From assembly GCF_002563895.1 (NCBI RefSeq), contig NZ_PDJB01000001.1:3145501-3209500 (forward strand): DNA of 64,000 nt, written 5' to 3'. Position numbers and translations under genes: made by a program. Source of the DNA: Pseudomonas lurida (GTDB lineage Bacteria > Pseudomonadota > Gammaproteobacteria > Pseudomonadales > Pseudomonadaceae). Under the pieces are notes generated by a model that was given only the letters and a program-made list of their open reading frames with translations, was not told the origin of the DNA and did no database searches. Below, piece after piece: positions 1-8,346 of this stretch. How positions within the stretch are numbered: position 1 is the first letter of the stretch; the number at the start of each line of letters is the position of its first letter.

Positions 1-1311
1 GGGGTGCACGCCGATGGTCTCGTCGAAATGCTGCTTGGTCGCGCCCGCCTTGAGCGCGATTGCCAGCCCTTGCACGATTTCACCCGCGTCCGGACCGACC
101 ATATGGCAGCCCAGCACTTGGTCGGTGTCGGCGTCGACCACCAGCTTCATCAGGGTCTTCTCCTGGCACTCCGTCAGGGTCAGCTTCATCGGCCGGAACC
201 GGCTTTCAAAGACCTGCACCTTGTGGCCCTTCTCTTTCGCTTCTTCCTCGGTCAGGCCCACGGTGCCGATGTTCGGCAGGCTGAACACCGCCGTAGGGAT
301 CATCGCGTAATCCACCGGACGATACTGTTCAGGCTTGAACAGGCGGCGCGCCACGGCCATGCCCTCGGCCAGGGCCACCGGCGTCAACTGCACACGACCG
401 ATCACGTCGCCGATCGCCAGGATCGATGCTTCGGCGGTCTGGTACAGGTCATCCACCTCGACGAAGCCGCGCTTGTCGAGTTTCACGCCGGTGTTTTCCA
501 GCCCCAGGTTATCCAGCATCGGACGACGCCCCGTGGCGTAGAACACGCAGTCGGCTTCCAGCGCACGGCCGTCCTTCAGCGTTGCCTTCAGGCTACCGTC
601 GGCTTGTTTGTCGATGCGCTCGATGTCGGCATTGAATTGCAAATCCAGGCCGCGCTTGGTCAGCTCTTCTTTCAAGTGCGTGCGCACCGAACCGTCGAAG
701 CCGCGCAGGAACAGGTCGCCGCGATACAGCAGCGTGGTCTGTGCCCCCAGGCCATGGAAGATCCCCGCGAACTCGACGGCAATGTAACCACCACCGACGA
801 CCAGGACGCGCTTGGGCAATTCTTTGAGGAAGAACGCTTCATTGGAGCCAATAGCGTGTTCTCGGCCTGGAATCTCCGGGATCTGCGGCCAGCCACCCGT
901 CGCGATCAGGATGTGCTTGGCGGTAAAACGCTCGCCGTTGATCTCGACCTGATGCGGATCAATCAGGCGCGCATGCCCCTCATGCAAGGTCACACCGCTG
1001 TTGACCAGCAGGTTGCGGTAGATACCATTGAGGCGGTTGATCTCGCGATCCTTGTTGGCAATGAGGGTCGCCCAATCAAAGTTCGCCTCACCCAGGGACC
1101 AGCCAAACCCGCTGGCCTGCTCGAAATCTTCGGCAAAATGCGCGCCGTACACCAGCAGCTTTTTCGGCACGCAACCGACGTTGACGCAAGTCCCGCCCAA
1201 GTAGCGGCTTTCCGCCACGGCCACCTTGGCACCAAAGCCTGCGGCAAAGCGCGCCGCGCGAACACCGCCGGAACCGGCGCCAATTACATACAGGTCAAAA
1301 TCGTAGGCCAT
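1..1311 (-). CDS. gor: Glutathione-disulfide reductase, 3' end outside window
   Basis: Reduces glutathione disulfide with NADPH in the cytosol and maintains the thiol pool. Reading the minus strand from the ATG at 1311 gives [20 protein letters not shown], the N-terminal FAD-binding Rossmann motif. It is followed by the redox-active disulfide [13 protein letters not shown], a second nucleotide-binding motif [13 protein letters not shown], and the start of the dimerisation domain ([11 protein letters not shown]). About the last 15-25 residues of the roughly 450-residue family lie before base 1. It sits downstream of galU in the same direction, but an intrinsic terminator between them suggests its own promoter. 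The identification is firm. Confidence 0.96.
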   Translation of the reverse strand, partial: MAYDFDLYVIGAGSGGVRAARFAAGFGAKVAVAESRYLGGTCVNVGCVPKKLLVYGAHFAEDFEQASGFGWSLGEANFDWATLIANKDREINRLNGIYRNLLVNSGVTLHEGHARLIDPHQVEINGERFTAKHILIATGGWPQIPEIPGREHAIGSNEAFFLKELPKRVLVVGGGYIAVEFAGIFHGLGAQTTLLYRGDLFLRGFDGSVRTHLKEELTKRGLDLQFNADIERIDKQADGSLKATLKDGRALEADCVFYATGRRPMLDNLGLENTGVKLDKRGFVEVDDLYQTAEASILAIGDVIGRVQLTPVALAEGMAVARRLFKPEQYRPVDYAMIPTAVFSLPNIGTVGLTEEEAKEKGHKVQVFESRFRPMKLTLTECQEKTLMKLVVDADTDQVLGCHMVGPDAGEIVQGLAIALKAGATKQHFDETIGVHP

Positions 1312-1363
1312 TTCACTCTCCTCGGCAGGACATCAGCATACCGACTTACATGGGGCTGAAAAA

Positions 1364-1392
1364 CGAAAAAGCCACCCGAAGGTGGCTTTTTT
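1364..1392 (-). terminator. Intrinsic terminator after galU
   Basis: A GCCACC/GGTGGC stem with a 4-base loop (1371-1386) is flanked by T-runs on both strands. Read on the minus strand it lies 25 bases past the galU stop codon and just before the gor start. Confidence 0.85.
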
Positions 1393-1416
1393 AGAACAGG
1401 CCGCTTACACCGTGAA

Positions 1417-2256
1417 TCAGTAAGCCTTGCCCGTCTTGTAGAAGTGCTCGTAGCAGAAGTTGGTTGCCTCGATGTAGCCTTCAGCGCCGCCGCAGTCGAA
1501 ACGCTGGCCCTTGAACTTGTAGGCAATCACGCAACCGTCTTTGGCTTGCTTGAGCAGGGCGTCGGTGATCTGGATCTCGCCACCCTTGCCTGGCTCGGTT
1601 TCTTCGATCAGCTTGAAGATGTCCGGGGTCAGGATGTAACGACCGATGATCGCCAGGTTGGAAGGCGCGTCTTCCGGTGCTGGCTTTTCAACCATGTCAC
1701 GTACGCGGATCAGGCCATCGCCAATGTCGTCGCCGGCGATCACGCCGTACTTGTTGGTTTCGGTCGGGTTCACTTCCATCACTGCAACGATGGTGCAACG
1801 GTATTTCTGGTAGAGCTTGACCATCTGGGTCAGCACACCGTCGCCTTCCAGGTTCACACACAGGTCATCCGCCAGTACCACGGCGAACGGCTCGTCGCCG
1901 ATCAGTGGACGGCCGGTGAGAATGGCGTGGCCGAGGCCTTTCATCTGCGTTTGACGGGTGTAGGAGAACGAGCACTCGTCGAGCAGTTTACGGATACCAA
2001 CCAGGTATTTTTCCTTGTCGGTGCCCTTGATCTGGTTTTCCAGCTCGTAGCTGATGTCAAAGTGGTCTTCCAGTGCGCGCTTACCGCGGCCGGTCACGAT
2101 GGAGATTTCGTTCAGACCGGCATCCAGTGCCTCTTCGACGCCGTACTGAATCAGTGGCTTGTTCACCACCGGCAGCATCTCTTTGGGCATGGCCTTGGTC
2201 GCTGGCAAGAAGCGAGTGCCGTAACCGGCTGCTGGGAACAAGCATTTCTTGATCAT
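1417..2256 (-). CDS. galU: UTP--glucose-1-phosphate uridylyltransferase
   Basis: Makes UDP-glucose from UTP and glucose-1-phosphate, the precursor for LPS core, exopolysaccharide and trehalose or glycogen chemistry. The 279-residue product has the nucleotidyltransferase start KKCLFPAAGYGTRFLPATKA and the lysine-containing EMLPVVNKPLIQY segment, and the usual family length. The start is the ATG at 2256, with AAGGA just upstream (TAAGGACCCAT). It is transcribed toward gor, and a terminator follows. No truncation or unusual feature is visible. Confidence 0.97.
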   Translation of the reverse strand: MIKKCLFPAAGYGTRFLPATKAMPKEMLPVVNKPLIQYGVEEALDAGLNEISIVTGRGKRALEDHFDISYELENQIKGTDKEKYLVGIRKLLDECSFSYTRQTQMKGLGHAILTGRPLIGDEPFAVVLADDLCVNLEGDGVLTQMVKLYQKYRCTIVAVMEVNPTETNKYGVIAGDDIGDGLIRVRDMVEKPAPEDAPSNLAIIGRYILTPDIFKLIEETEPGKGGEIQITDALLKQAKDGCVIAYKFKGQRFDCGGAEGYIEATNFCYEHFYKTGKAY

Positions 2257-2566
2257 ATGGGTCCTTACAAAGGGCTGTGCGTACGGAATTCGGCGCAGTC
2301 TAATGAGGCCGCAGTCACCTTACAATGGGTCCTGCTGGCGTTGCGATGTCATCATAGAGAAAAAATGTCGGCGTAAGTTCCGCTCAAGTTGGACCGCATA
2401 TTTTCACCGGCACGGCAAAAAATGCCTGCACCTCAATGTTTCAAAGGGCTGCAACCTTTTTAGCACGCTTTCAGGCCTGGAACACTGACCTAGAATAACT
2501 TGCGCGGCCCCGCGGCATTTGGCGCTATCATTAGGCCCTTGAACCAGACCACGAGATACTTGATAG
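2257..2566. other. Divergent intergenic region galU / small gene
   Basis: No gene is supported in these 310 bases. The region must hold the galU promoter (minus) and the promoter of the small gene at 2567 (plus). I could not assign a convincing -35/-10 pair on either strand. Confidence 0.5.
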
Positions 2567-2752
2567 ATGTCAGAACCAAAAGGCGTGAACGGCTACCTGA
2601 TCACCAAGCGAGCGGACGGTTGGCACCTGATCAACTTCCATGGCGACAGCGTCGCTGGGGCATTCGCCAGTGAAAGCCAGGCTATCGCTGTAGCGGAAGT
2701 GTTTGTGGACGAAGCGGGCCACGCGTCGAGCAAACGGCCGAAAGGCAAGTAA
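2567..2752 (+). CDS. Small conserved-looking protein of unknown function
   Basis: A 61-residue basic protein (MSEPKGVNGYLITKRADGWH...) of the short alpha/beta kind that often reads as a DUF2188-like fold: two strands (YLITKRADGWHLINF) followed by a helix (SESQAIAVAEVFVDEAG). It has a clean start, GC-rich third positions and its own terminator immediately downstream, so it is probably expressed as a single gene. There is no signal peptide. I do not recognise a function. Confidence 0.7.
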   Translation: MSEPKGVNGYLITKRADGWHLINFHGDSVAGAFASESQAIAVAEVFVDEAGHASSKRPKGK

Positions 2753-2768
2753 GCCTCAACGCCCTGCG

Positions 2769-2799
2769 CAAAAAAGCCCCGGAGAACGGGGCTTTTTTT
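2769..2799 (+). terminator. Intrinsic terminator
   Basis: AGCCCCG/CGGGGCT-type stem with a 5-base loop (2775-2793) followed by seven T. It lies 17 bases past the stop of the 61-residue gene. The A-run on the other side makes it usable on both strands. Confidence 0.88.
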
Positions 2800-2896
2800 G
2801 TGTTTGCCTGTACGTAGATGGCAGTTCGCTATAATCTCGCCGGAACGCCCCACGACAGTGTCAGCGCCCCTTCAACACCCTCGATGATGAACACAC

Positions 2897-3178
2897 ATGA
2901 ACAAGATTCTGGCACTGACTGCGGTACTGGCGCTCGCCGGCTGCACCACCTCTTCTGACGTCTATCTGAAAAACGGCGAACAAGGCCTGACCATCGACTG
3001 CTCCGGCGAAGCCAATTCCTGGGCCAGCTGTTACGAGAAGGCTGACGCCTCCTGTGCGGGCACCGGCTACCGCATCGTCGGCACCGAAGGCACGCCTTCG
3101 CTCAAGGAAAGTGAAAAGACCCTCGGCCAGGACGTGGGTAACTTCAAAAGCCGTAGTGTGGTGGTGGTCTGCAAGTAA
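2897..3178 (+). CDS. Small outer-membrane lipoprotein, unknown function
   Basis: A 93-residue protein with a lipoprotein signal peptide: MNKILALTAVLALAGC, lipobox LAGC with Cys16 as the lipidated residue. The residue after Cys is Thr, which favours outer-membrane sorting. The mature part is about 78 residues with four further cysteines (DCSGE, SCYEK, SCAGT, VVCK), so two disulfides are possible in the periplasm. It is a single gene between two terminators. No function is recognised. Confidence 0.75.
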   Translation: MNKILALTAVLALAGCTTSSDVYLKNGEQGLTIDCSGEANSWASCYEKADASCAGTGYRIVGTEGTPSLKESEKTLGQDVGNFKSRSVVVVCK

Positions 3179-3187
3179 GCGTCAGGC

Positions 3188-3418
3188 CTACAGCTGAATA
3201 TCGGCGAACTTGATACCCAGGCCCCGGATGGTCTCTACCAGGTCATCCAGGCGCGGGAAAGACTCGACTTCATCCTGATCGTCGACCAGGAAAAAACTGC
3301 GCCCGCCGCTTTTCTTGAAGAAGACGATCCACTCCGCCAGGTCGGCCGGGTTCTGGATGATGTGGGTGGCCGATATCTGGCCTTCAGCCTGGCGAGCCCT
3401 GACGTGTTCACGCTTCAT
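3188..3418 (-). CDS. Small conserved protein, unknown function
   Basis: A 76-residue protein, MKREHVRARQAEGQISATHI..., ending 10 bases from the convergent lipoprotein gene. A longer GTG start at 3448 exists, but the ATG at 3418 is preceded by GGGA at a usable distance and gives the more natural N-terminus. The sequence predicts a compact alpha/beta fold (AEWIVFFKKSGGRSFFLVDD, then a C-terminal helix LDDLVETIRGLG). No motif or signal peptide is recognised. Confidence 0.6.
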   Translation of the reverse strand: MKREHVRARQAEGQISATHIIQNPADLAEWIVFFKKSGGRSFFLVDDQDEVESFPRLDDLVETIRGLGIKFADIQL

Positions 3419-3568
3419 GAAAAATTTCCCAAAGAAGACAAATGCCACACAAACAGAAGGTTTGCGCGGTATTTTTTGTAGTGATAGACCGAGAGTTTAA
3501 CGGATGCCCTGCCTCGTCGGCACGTCTTCTGCCGCCTGGATCGCCTGGCCGGCGCCCTTCAGGCCCAT

Positions 3569-3605
3569 AAAAAAGCCCGGCCCCGCGCATGCGGGGCCAG
3601 GCTCT
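3569..3605 (-). terminator. Intrinsic terminator after lipoprotein gene
   Basis: A long GC-rich stem, AGCCCGGCCCCGC/GCGGGGCCAGGCT with one mismatch and a GCAT loop, ends in a T-run when read on the minus strand. It lies 40 bases beyond the stop of the lipoprotein gene at 3644-3997. Confidence 0.85.
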
Positions 3606-3643
3606 TTATCGGATTTGAAGTCGCTGTGTGAAACGCGGCTGTA

Positions 3644-3997
3644 TCAGCCGGAAATACACTCTTCGCCCGCCTTCTTCACATCACCGGGACGGATCGGCAC
3701 ATTGGACATGCTCTCGTAGAGCTTGATGCTGCTGCCACTGGAACGTTCATCAATTTCAAATATGGCCGAAGGATCGGCGGAAAACTTCTGCGGCACGATC
3801 ACCTGCACACCACCGTCCTTATGCGGTTCGATCTGCGGCGGCCGGCGGGTCGCGGATAATTTCTGCACCACACACGCGGCGTATTCCTGTGGTTTCTTCC
3901 CGGAAATGACCGCCAAGGTCGGCGGGGTCTGCTTGATATCTGCAACCGAAGCACACCCACCGATCGCCAGGGCCAGAACCAACACACTCCACTTCAT
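3644..3997 (-). CDS. Lipoprotein, unknown function (paralogue of 15830-16183)
   Basis: A 117-residue lipoprotein: MKWSVLVLALAIGGC has lipobox IGGC with Cys15, followed by Ala-Ser. The mature domain pairs a cysteine near its start (AACVVQKL) with one near the end (AGEECI) and carries the segment SSGSSIKLYES. A similarly placed GNGSTIKYYAA segment and cysteine pair occur in the 117-residue lipoprotein at 15830-16183, so the two look like distant paralogues of one small periplasmic domain. The Shine-Dalgarno is GGAGG, upstream of the ATG at 3997. Confidence 0.78.
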   Translation of the reverse strand: MKWSVLVLALAIGGCASVADIKQTPPTLAVISGKKPQEYAACVVQKLSATRRPPQIEPHKDGGVQVIVPQKFSADPSAIFEIDERSSGSSIKLYESMSNVPIRPGDVKKAGEECISG

Positions 3998-4209
3998 ATA
4001 AAACCTCCGATAAAGACCCTACGACAGCGGGGATGGTATTTTTCTCCCGCCCACGTAGGATTTATCCCTGATAACTCGGTAAATAACTGTTTTAAATTGT
4101 CGACGTCGTTGAAGACGGGCCGATAATAAACGCGCTGGGGCTGATAAACTCCATCTTAACCTACGTATCGTTCTGATTTTTCAGAAAAAGCCCTTCTGGA
4201 GACACCCTC

Positions 4210-4512
4210 ATGAAATTCATCCACCAGCGCGAGCACCTCAACGAGGGAGACATTGTCGTCATCGAGTGCTCGCAGACTTGTAATATTCGCCTGATGAGCG
4301 ACGCGAATTTTCGCAGCTTCAAAAATGGCGGCCGCCATACCTACCACGGTGGCGCCTTCGACACGTTCCCGGCCAAAATCACCGCGCCGAGCACCGGTTT
4401 CTGGAACATCACCCTGGACGTCGTGACGCGCCGTGCTATCAGCGTGACCCGCAAGCCTGCGCTGTCGCACAAGATCCGCATTGTGCGTCGCACCAGCTCC
4501 AAACTGAGCTGA
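4210..4512 (+). CDS. DUF1883 domain protein
   Basis: A 100-residue protein that matches the DUF1883 family pattern from end to end: MKFIHQREHLNEGDIVVIEC, then CNIRLMSDANFRSFKNGGRH, then a beta-rich tail. The family usually has about 90-110 residues and its biochemical role is not established. The start is supported by TGGAG 7-11 bases upstream. A 57-residue gene follows 19 bases later and alkB after that, all in the same direction, so a short operon is possible. Confidence 0.85.
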   Translation: MKFIHQREHLNEGDIVVIECSQTCNIRLMSDANFRSFKNGGRHTYHGGAFDTFPAKITAPSTGFWNITLDVVTRRAISVTRKPALSHKIRIVRRTSSKLS

Positions 4513-4531
4513 CCCGAACACCTGACAGGAA

Positions 4532-4705
4532 ATGACCGTGACTGCTACCACCAAATACGTGATCAAGTACAAGCTCAACGGCGAACGCCGCTTCGAGTTC
4601 GCCCAACTGCACACCAACAGCGTGGAAGAAGCCAAGCAAGCCCTGGCGAAGATTCACGATGCCAGTGATGAAATCACCGACATCAATGTGAGCAAGGCGC
4701 TGTAA
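4532..4705 (+). CDS. 57-residue conserved-looking protein
   Basis: An ATG at 4532 preceded by ACAGGAA opens a 57-codon frame (MTVTATTKYVIKYKLNGERR...NVSKAL). It has strong third-position GC bias and predicts two beta strands and two short helices, with no signal peptide or cysteines. It lies between the DUF1883 gene and alkB, with 19- and 4-base gaps, so it is probably co-transcribed with alkB and translated as part of that unit. Function unknown. Confidence 0.7.
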   Translation: MTVTATTKYVIKYKLNGERRFEFAQLHTNSVEEAKQALAKIHDASDEITDINVSKAL

Positions 4706-4709
4706 GCCG

Positions 4710-5375
4710 ATGCCTGGCCCCACCGCTGACCTGTTCGCCGATGATGCCTTGCAGCAACCTGCGGGGCGCGAGCAAATTGGCGAACAGTCCTATGTGCTAA
4801 GGGGCTACGCCCTGCCCTGGATTGAACGCCTTCTGCCGGAATTGCGGCAGGTGCTGGCGCAATCACCGTTTCGGCAAATGGTGACACCCGGTGGGTTCAC
4901 CATGTCGGCCGCCTTGAGCAGCTGCGGCGACCTGGGCTGGACCACCGATACCTCCGGTTACCGCTACTCATCACTGGACCCGCGCACGCAGCAGCCCTGG
5001 CCACACATGCCGGACGCCCTGCGCCAACTGGCTATGGTGGCGGCGGCAGAAGCCGGCTTTGTCGACTTCGCTCCCGACGCCTGCCTGATCAACCGTTATG
5101 TGCCAGGCGCAAAAATGTCCCTGCACCAGGACAAGAACGAGCGCCGCTACAGCGAACCGGTGGTGTCGGTGTCCCTTGGGTTGCCGGCGATCTTCCTGTT
5201 TGGTGGGCATGAGCGCAGTGACAAGACCCGCAAAGTCTCGCTGTTCCACGGCGATGTGGTGGTCTGGGGCGGCGTGGATCGCCTGCGCTTTCACGGTGTG
5301 ATGCCGATCAAGGAAGGCGTGCACCCGGTCATGGGCGCGCAACGCATCAACCTCACCTTTCGCACCGCTGGCTGA
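4710..5375 (+). CDS. alkB: DNA oxidative demethylase AlkB
   Basis: An Fe(II)/2-oxoglutarate dioxygenase that repairs N1-methyladenine and N3-methylcytosine by oxidative demethylation. The 221-residue protein has the AlkB core: CLINRYVPGAKMSLHQDKNE supplies the iron ligands His and Asp of the HxD motif. Later come VSLGLPAIFLFGG, LFHGDVVVWGG, RLRFHGV with the distal His, and RINLTFR with the 2-oxoglutarate-binding arginines. Length matches E. coli AlkB (216). It is 4 bases downstream of the 57-residue gene and 75 bases upstream of ada, the classical adaptive-response pairing. Confidence 0.95.
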   Translation: MPGPTADLFADDALQQPAGREQIGEQSYVLRGYALPWIERLLPELRQVLAQSPFRQMVTPGGFTMSAALSSCGDLGWTTDTSGYRYSSLDPRTQQPWPHMPDALRQLAMVAAAEAGFVDFAPDACLINRYVPGAKMSLHQDKNERRYSEPVVSVSLGLPAIFLFGGHERSDKTRKVSLFHGDVVVWGGVDRLRFHGVMPIKEGVHPVMGAQRINLTFRTAG

Positions 5376-5450
5376 TTTGAGCGCAAGCTTCAGAGTGCCA
5401 GGCGTTCGCGGCACGGCTACTCTGGCCATGATCCGTCAAGAGTGCTGACC

Positions 5451-6503
5451 ATGACTACCGAACAAGACCCCCGCTGGGCAGCCATTCTCGCCCGAGACCC
5501 CAAGGCTGATGCGCTGTTCGTCTACGGCGTGAAGACTACCGGCGTGTACTGTCGCCCCAGCAGTGCTTCGCGCTTGCCGCGCCCGGAGAACGTCGAATTC
5601 TTCGACACGCCAGCACATGCCGAGGCCGCGGGTTATCGCGCCAGCAAGCGCGCGGCCGGGGACCAGACCCAGCTCGCCGCGCACCATGCGCAACGGGTGG
5701 CAGACGCCTGTCGCCAGATCGAGCAGGCTGAGACCCCACCCAGCCTTAACGCGCTGGCCCTGCAAGCCAACATGAGCCCCTTCCATTTCCACCGCGTGTT
5801 CAAGGCCGTCACCGGCCTGACTCCCAAGGGCTACGCCAGTGCCCATCGCTCGCGCAAAGTGCGCGAGGGCCTCAAGGGCGAGCGCACGGTAACGGATGCG
5901 CTGTACGACGCGGGCTTCAATTCCAACAGCCGTTTTTATGAGTCGGCCAATCAGTTGCTCGGCATGACGCCCGGTGACTACAAGGCCGGTGGTACCAATA
6001 ACGCGATCCTGTTTGCGGTAGGGCAATGTTCACTGGGGGCGATCCTGGTGGCACAAAGTGCCCGTGGCGTGTGCGCGATTCTGCTGGGCGATGACCCGGA
6101 CCAACTGGTGCGCGACCTGCAGGATCAGTTTCCCAAGGCCGAACTGGTGGGCGCCGACCAGCGCTTCGAACAGTTGGTCGCACAGGTCGTGGGGCTTATC
6201 GAAGCGCCTGCGGTCGGCCTGGACTTGCCACTGGACCTGCGCGGCACGGCCTTTCAGGAACGGGTGTGGCAAGCCTTGCGCGATATCCCGCCGGGCAGCA
6301 CCGCCAGCTACGCACAGATCGCCGAGCGCATCGGCGCACCAAAATCCTTCCGTGCGGTGGCGCAGGCGTGCGGCGCTAACAGCGTGGCGGTGGCAATCCC
6401 CTGCCACCGCGTGGTGCGCAGTAATGGCGAGCTGTCGGGCTACCGCTGGGGCGTGGAGCGCAAACAGCAGTTGCTCGCCCGGGAGAAGGCGCCAAAGCCC
6501 TAG
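5451..6503 (+). CDS. ada: Ada-type AraC regulator / O6-methylguanine methyltransferase with degenerate zinc site
   Basis: A three-domain protein of 350 residues. It has an N-terminal Ada sensor, an AraC-type helix-turn-helix (about 75-180) and a C-terminal methyltransferase whose active cysteine is Cys318 in IPCHRVV. In the sensor the methyl-accepting cysteine equivalent to E. coli Cys38 is kept (Cys34 in GVYCRPSS). The other three zinc cysteines are replaced: Ser38, Ser65 and Ala68 at the exact spacing (RASKRAAGD where RPCKRCQPD is usual). DNA methyl repair should work, but methylphosphotriester sensing may be lost or altered. AGCGCAA at 5380-5386 resembles an Ada-box core. I prefer the ATG at 5451 over the in-frame GTG at 5442. 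Confidence 0.9.
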   Translation: MTTEQDPRWAAILARDPKADALFVYGVKTTGVYCRPSSASRLPRPENVEFFDTPAHAEAAGYRASKRAAGDQTQLAAHHAQRVADACRQIEQAETPPSLNALALQANMSPFHFHRVFKAVTGLTPKGYASAHRSRKVREGLKGERTVTDALYDAGFNSNSRFYESANQLLGMTPGDYKAGGTNNAILFAVGQCSLGAILVAQSARGVCAILLGDDPDQLVRDLQDQFPKAELVGADQRFEQLVAQVVGLIEAPAVGLDLPLDLRGTAFQERVWQALRDIPPGSTASYAQIAERIGAPKSFRAVAQACGANSVAVAIPCHRVVRSNGELSGYRWGVERKQQLLAREKAPKP

Positions 6504-6590
6504 CGGATACCGATGCCGACAGCGCCAGACCTGCCACCCGGTGTATTGCCTCGACGTCTTGCGCCTGGATGTTGTGAAAAGCTATCGCCT

Positions 6591-7184
6591 TTAAAGCTTC
6601 AGCTTGCGCTTGCGAAACTCGGCGACCTTATGCCGGTTGCCGCACAATGCCATGCTGCACCAGCGACGCTTGTGGGCCTTGGTACGATCATAAAACCACA
6701 AGATGCATTCCGGATGTTCGCAGCGGCGGATCAACTTGAAATCCCCCTCCACCAATAACGTGGCGGCCGCTTCGGCGATCGGCGCGAGGAACTGCGCCGC
6801 GGTCTGCTGCTTGCGTTGGCGCTCGATCCGTGGCGCCTCGCAGGCTGGCCAGACCAACTGCGTATGGCTCACCGCCTTGCGTAAAAAGGCGTTCAGCGCT
6901 GCCGGGTTACCGGGCTGCTGGGCTTTACGTGCGGCCACCAGTTCACGGATCACTTCGCGTAACGCTCGCGCAGCGGCGAGTAAAGCACCGGGTTCAAATT
7001 CGGGCATGTTGTTGGGCTCAACCCACCGCACGCGCACCAGCCAGGCGACTACGTCGGCATCAACCTGCCAGAAATCCCACGGTACACCGTCGATATTCGC
7101 CAGGGTATTGAGCATATCCAGCACCGGATCGTCGGCCAGGACATAGGGTTCCGAGGGGGCGGCAGTCGCTGGGGAAAGGGTCAT
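6591..7184 (-). CDS. CGNR zinc-finger protein (ABATE domain), probable regulator
   Basis: A 197-residue protein with an N-terminal ABATE-like region (VLDMLNTLANIDGVPWDFW) and a C-terminal CGNR finger: RRCEHPECILWFYD, then KRRWCSMALCGNRHKVAEFR. The four zinc cysteines are CxxxxC and CxxxxC, and the family signature CGNR is intact. Such proteins are treated as stress or metabolite-responsive transcription regulators, without a general ligand. The ATG at 7184 has AAGAGGATT in front of it. It is divergent from the alpha/beta hydrolase at 7359, so it may control that gene; this is inference. Confidence 0.85.
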   Translation of the reverse strand: MTLSPATAAPSEPYVLADDPVLDMLNTLANIDGVPWDFWQVDADVVAWLVRVRWVEPNNMPEFEPGALLAAARALREVIRELVAARKAQQPGNPAALNAFLRKAVSHTQLVWPACEAPRIERQRKQQTAAQFLAPIAEAAATLLVEGDFKLIRRCEHPECILWFYDRTKAHKRRWCSMALCGNRHKVAEFRKRKLKL

Positions 7185-7358
7185 GGTCAATCCTCTTGAG
7201 AACGCTGGCATCGTAACCGCTATTTCCTTTCCTGGGTAGTTACAAAGCACGCAAAGATAACCTGAATAAATCGTTTGACAGGTTACTATTTTGCGCGCAG
7301 CTTTTGAAAAGCCGTAACCCCTAATCCAATCTATTCAAGTTACAAAGGTATCCCTCTC

Positions 7359-8237
7359 ATGACCACTCCAGCGCCCATTGTTCACTATCGCCACGTCGAG
7401 GCAGACGGCGTGCGCATGTTCTACCGTGAGGCCGGCGACCCCTGCGCGCCGGTCATGCTGCTGCTGCACGGTTTCCCCAGTTCCTCACACATGTATCGCG
7501 ACCTGATCCCATTGCTCGCGACGCACTTTCGCGTGATCGCCCCGGATTTGCCGGGTTTCGGCTTTACCGAGGTGCCAGCCGAGCGCGGTTACCACTACAG
7601 CTTCGATAACCTGGCGATCACGGTTGGGCATTTTGTCGATGCATTGGAATTGAGCCGGTACGCCCTGTACGTCTTCGATTACGGTGCACCGGTCGGGCTG
7701 CGGTTGGCAGTGGCCCACCCAGAGCGGGTGAGTGCCCTGGTGTCGCAAAACGGCAACGCCTACCTGGAGGGACTGGGGGATGCGTGGGCACCGATTCGTG
7801 CCTATTGGGCAGAGCCGAGCCACGCCAACCGAGAGGTGATCCGCAACGCAGTGATCAGCCTCGAAGGCACGCGCTACCAATACCTGCACGGTGTGAACCA
7901 GCCGGAGTTGGTGGCGCCCGAATCCTACATGCTCGACGTACTGCTGATGCAGCGCCCCGGCAATGACGAGATCCAGCTGGATCTGTTCCTCGACTACCGC
8001 AACAACCTGACGCTGTACCCGACATTCCAGGCCTTTTTCAGGGACAGGCAAGTACCGACGCTGGTGATCTGGGGCCAGAACGATCCGTTCTTCATCCCGC
8101 CAGGTGCCCACGCCTACAAAACCGATAACCCCAACGCCGTGGTGGAGTTGCTGGACACTGGCCACTTCGCCCTGGAAACCCACGCAGCCGCTATCGCCGA
8201 GCGGATTCACGCGGTGTTGGGCAACGCCGTCAATTGA
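7359..8237 (+). CDS. Alpha/beta-fold hydrolase (dehalogenase/epoxide-hydrolase-like)
   Basis: A 292-residue alpha/beta hydrolase. The oxyanion-hole motif LLLHGFPSSSHMYRDL and the strand VIAPDLPGFGFT are typical. The nucleophile elbow reads YVFDYGAPVG, so the nucleophile is Asp rather than Ser. With the late acid in WGQNDPF and the His in DTGHFALE, this is the arrangement of haloalkane dehalogenases and epoxide hydrolases. The natural substrate cannot be told. It faces a CGNR regulator across a 174-base divergent promoter region. Confidence 0.88.
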   Translation: MTTPAPIVHYRHVEADGVRMFYREAGDPCAPVMLLLHGFPSSSHMYRDLIPLLATHFRVIAPDLPGFGFTEVPAERGYHYSFDNLAITVGHFVDALELSRYALYVFDYGAPVGLRLAVAHPERVSALVSQNGNAYLEGLGDAWAPIRAYWAEPSHANREVIRNAVISLEGTRYQYLHGVNQPELVAPESYMLDVLLMQRPGNDEIQLDLFLDYRNNLTLYPTFQAFFRDRQVPTLVIWGQNDPFFIPPGAHAYKTDNPNAVVELLDTGHFALETHAAAIAERIHAVLGNAVN

Positions 8238-8346
8238 TGGCACACCACGAAAGCGTGCGTTCGTCCAGTGAATAAAACAGACTGGCCGGGTGCCTAGGGC
8301 CCTGCTAAAACAGTGAAAAGCCTCATCAACGCTGGAGAAGCACCCC

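Noticed and set aside
4..1359. 451-codon open frame on the plus strand over gor
   Set aside because: The minus strand reads as intact glutathione reductase with all motifs; the plus frame is its shadow in GC-rich DNA.
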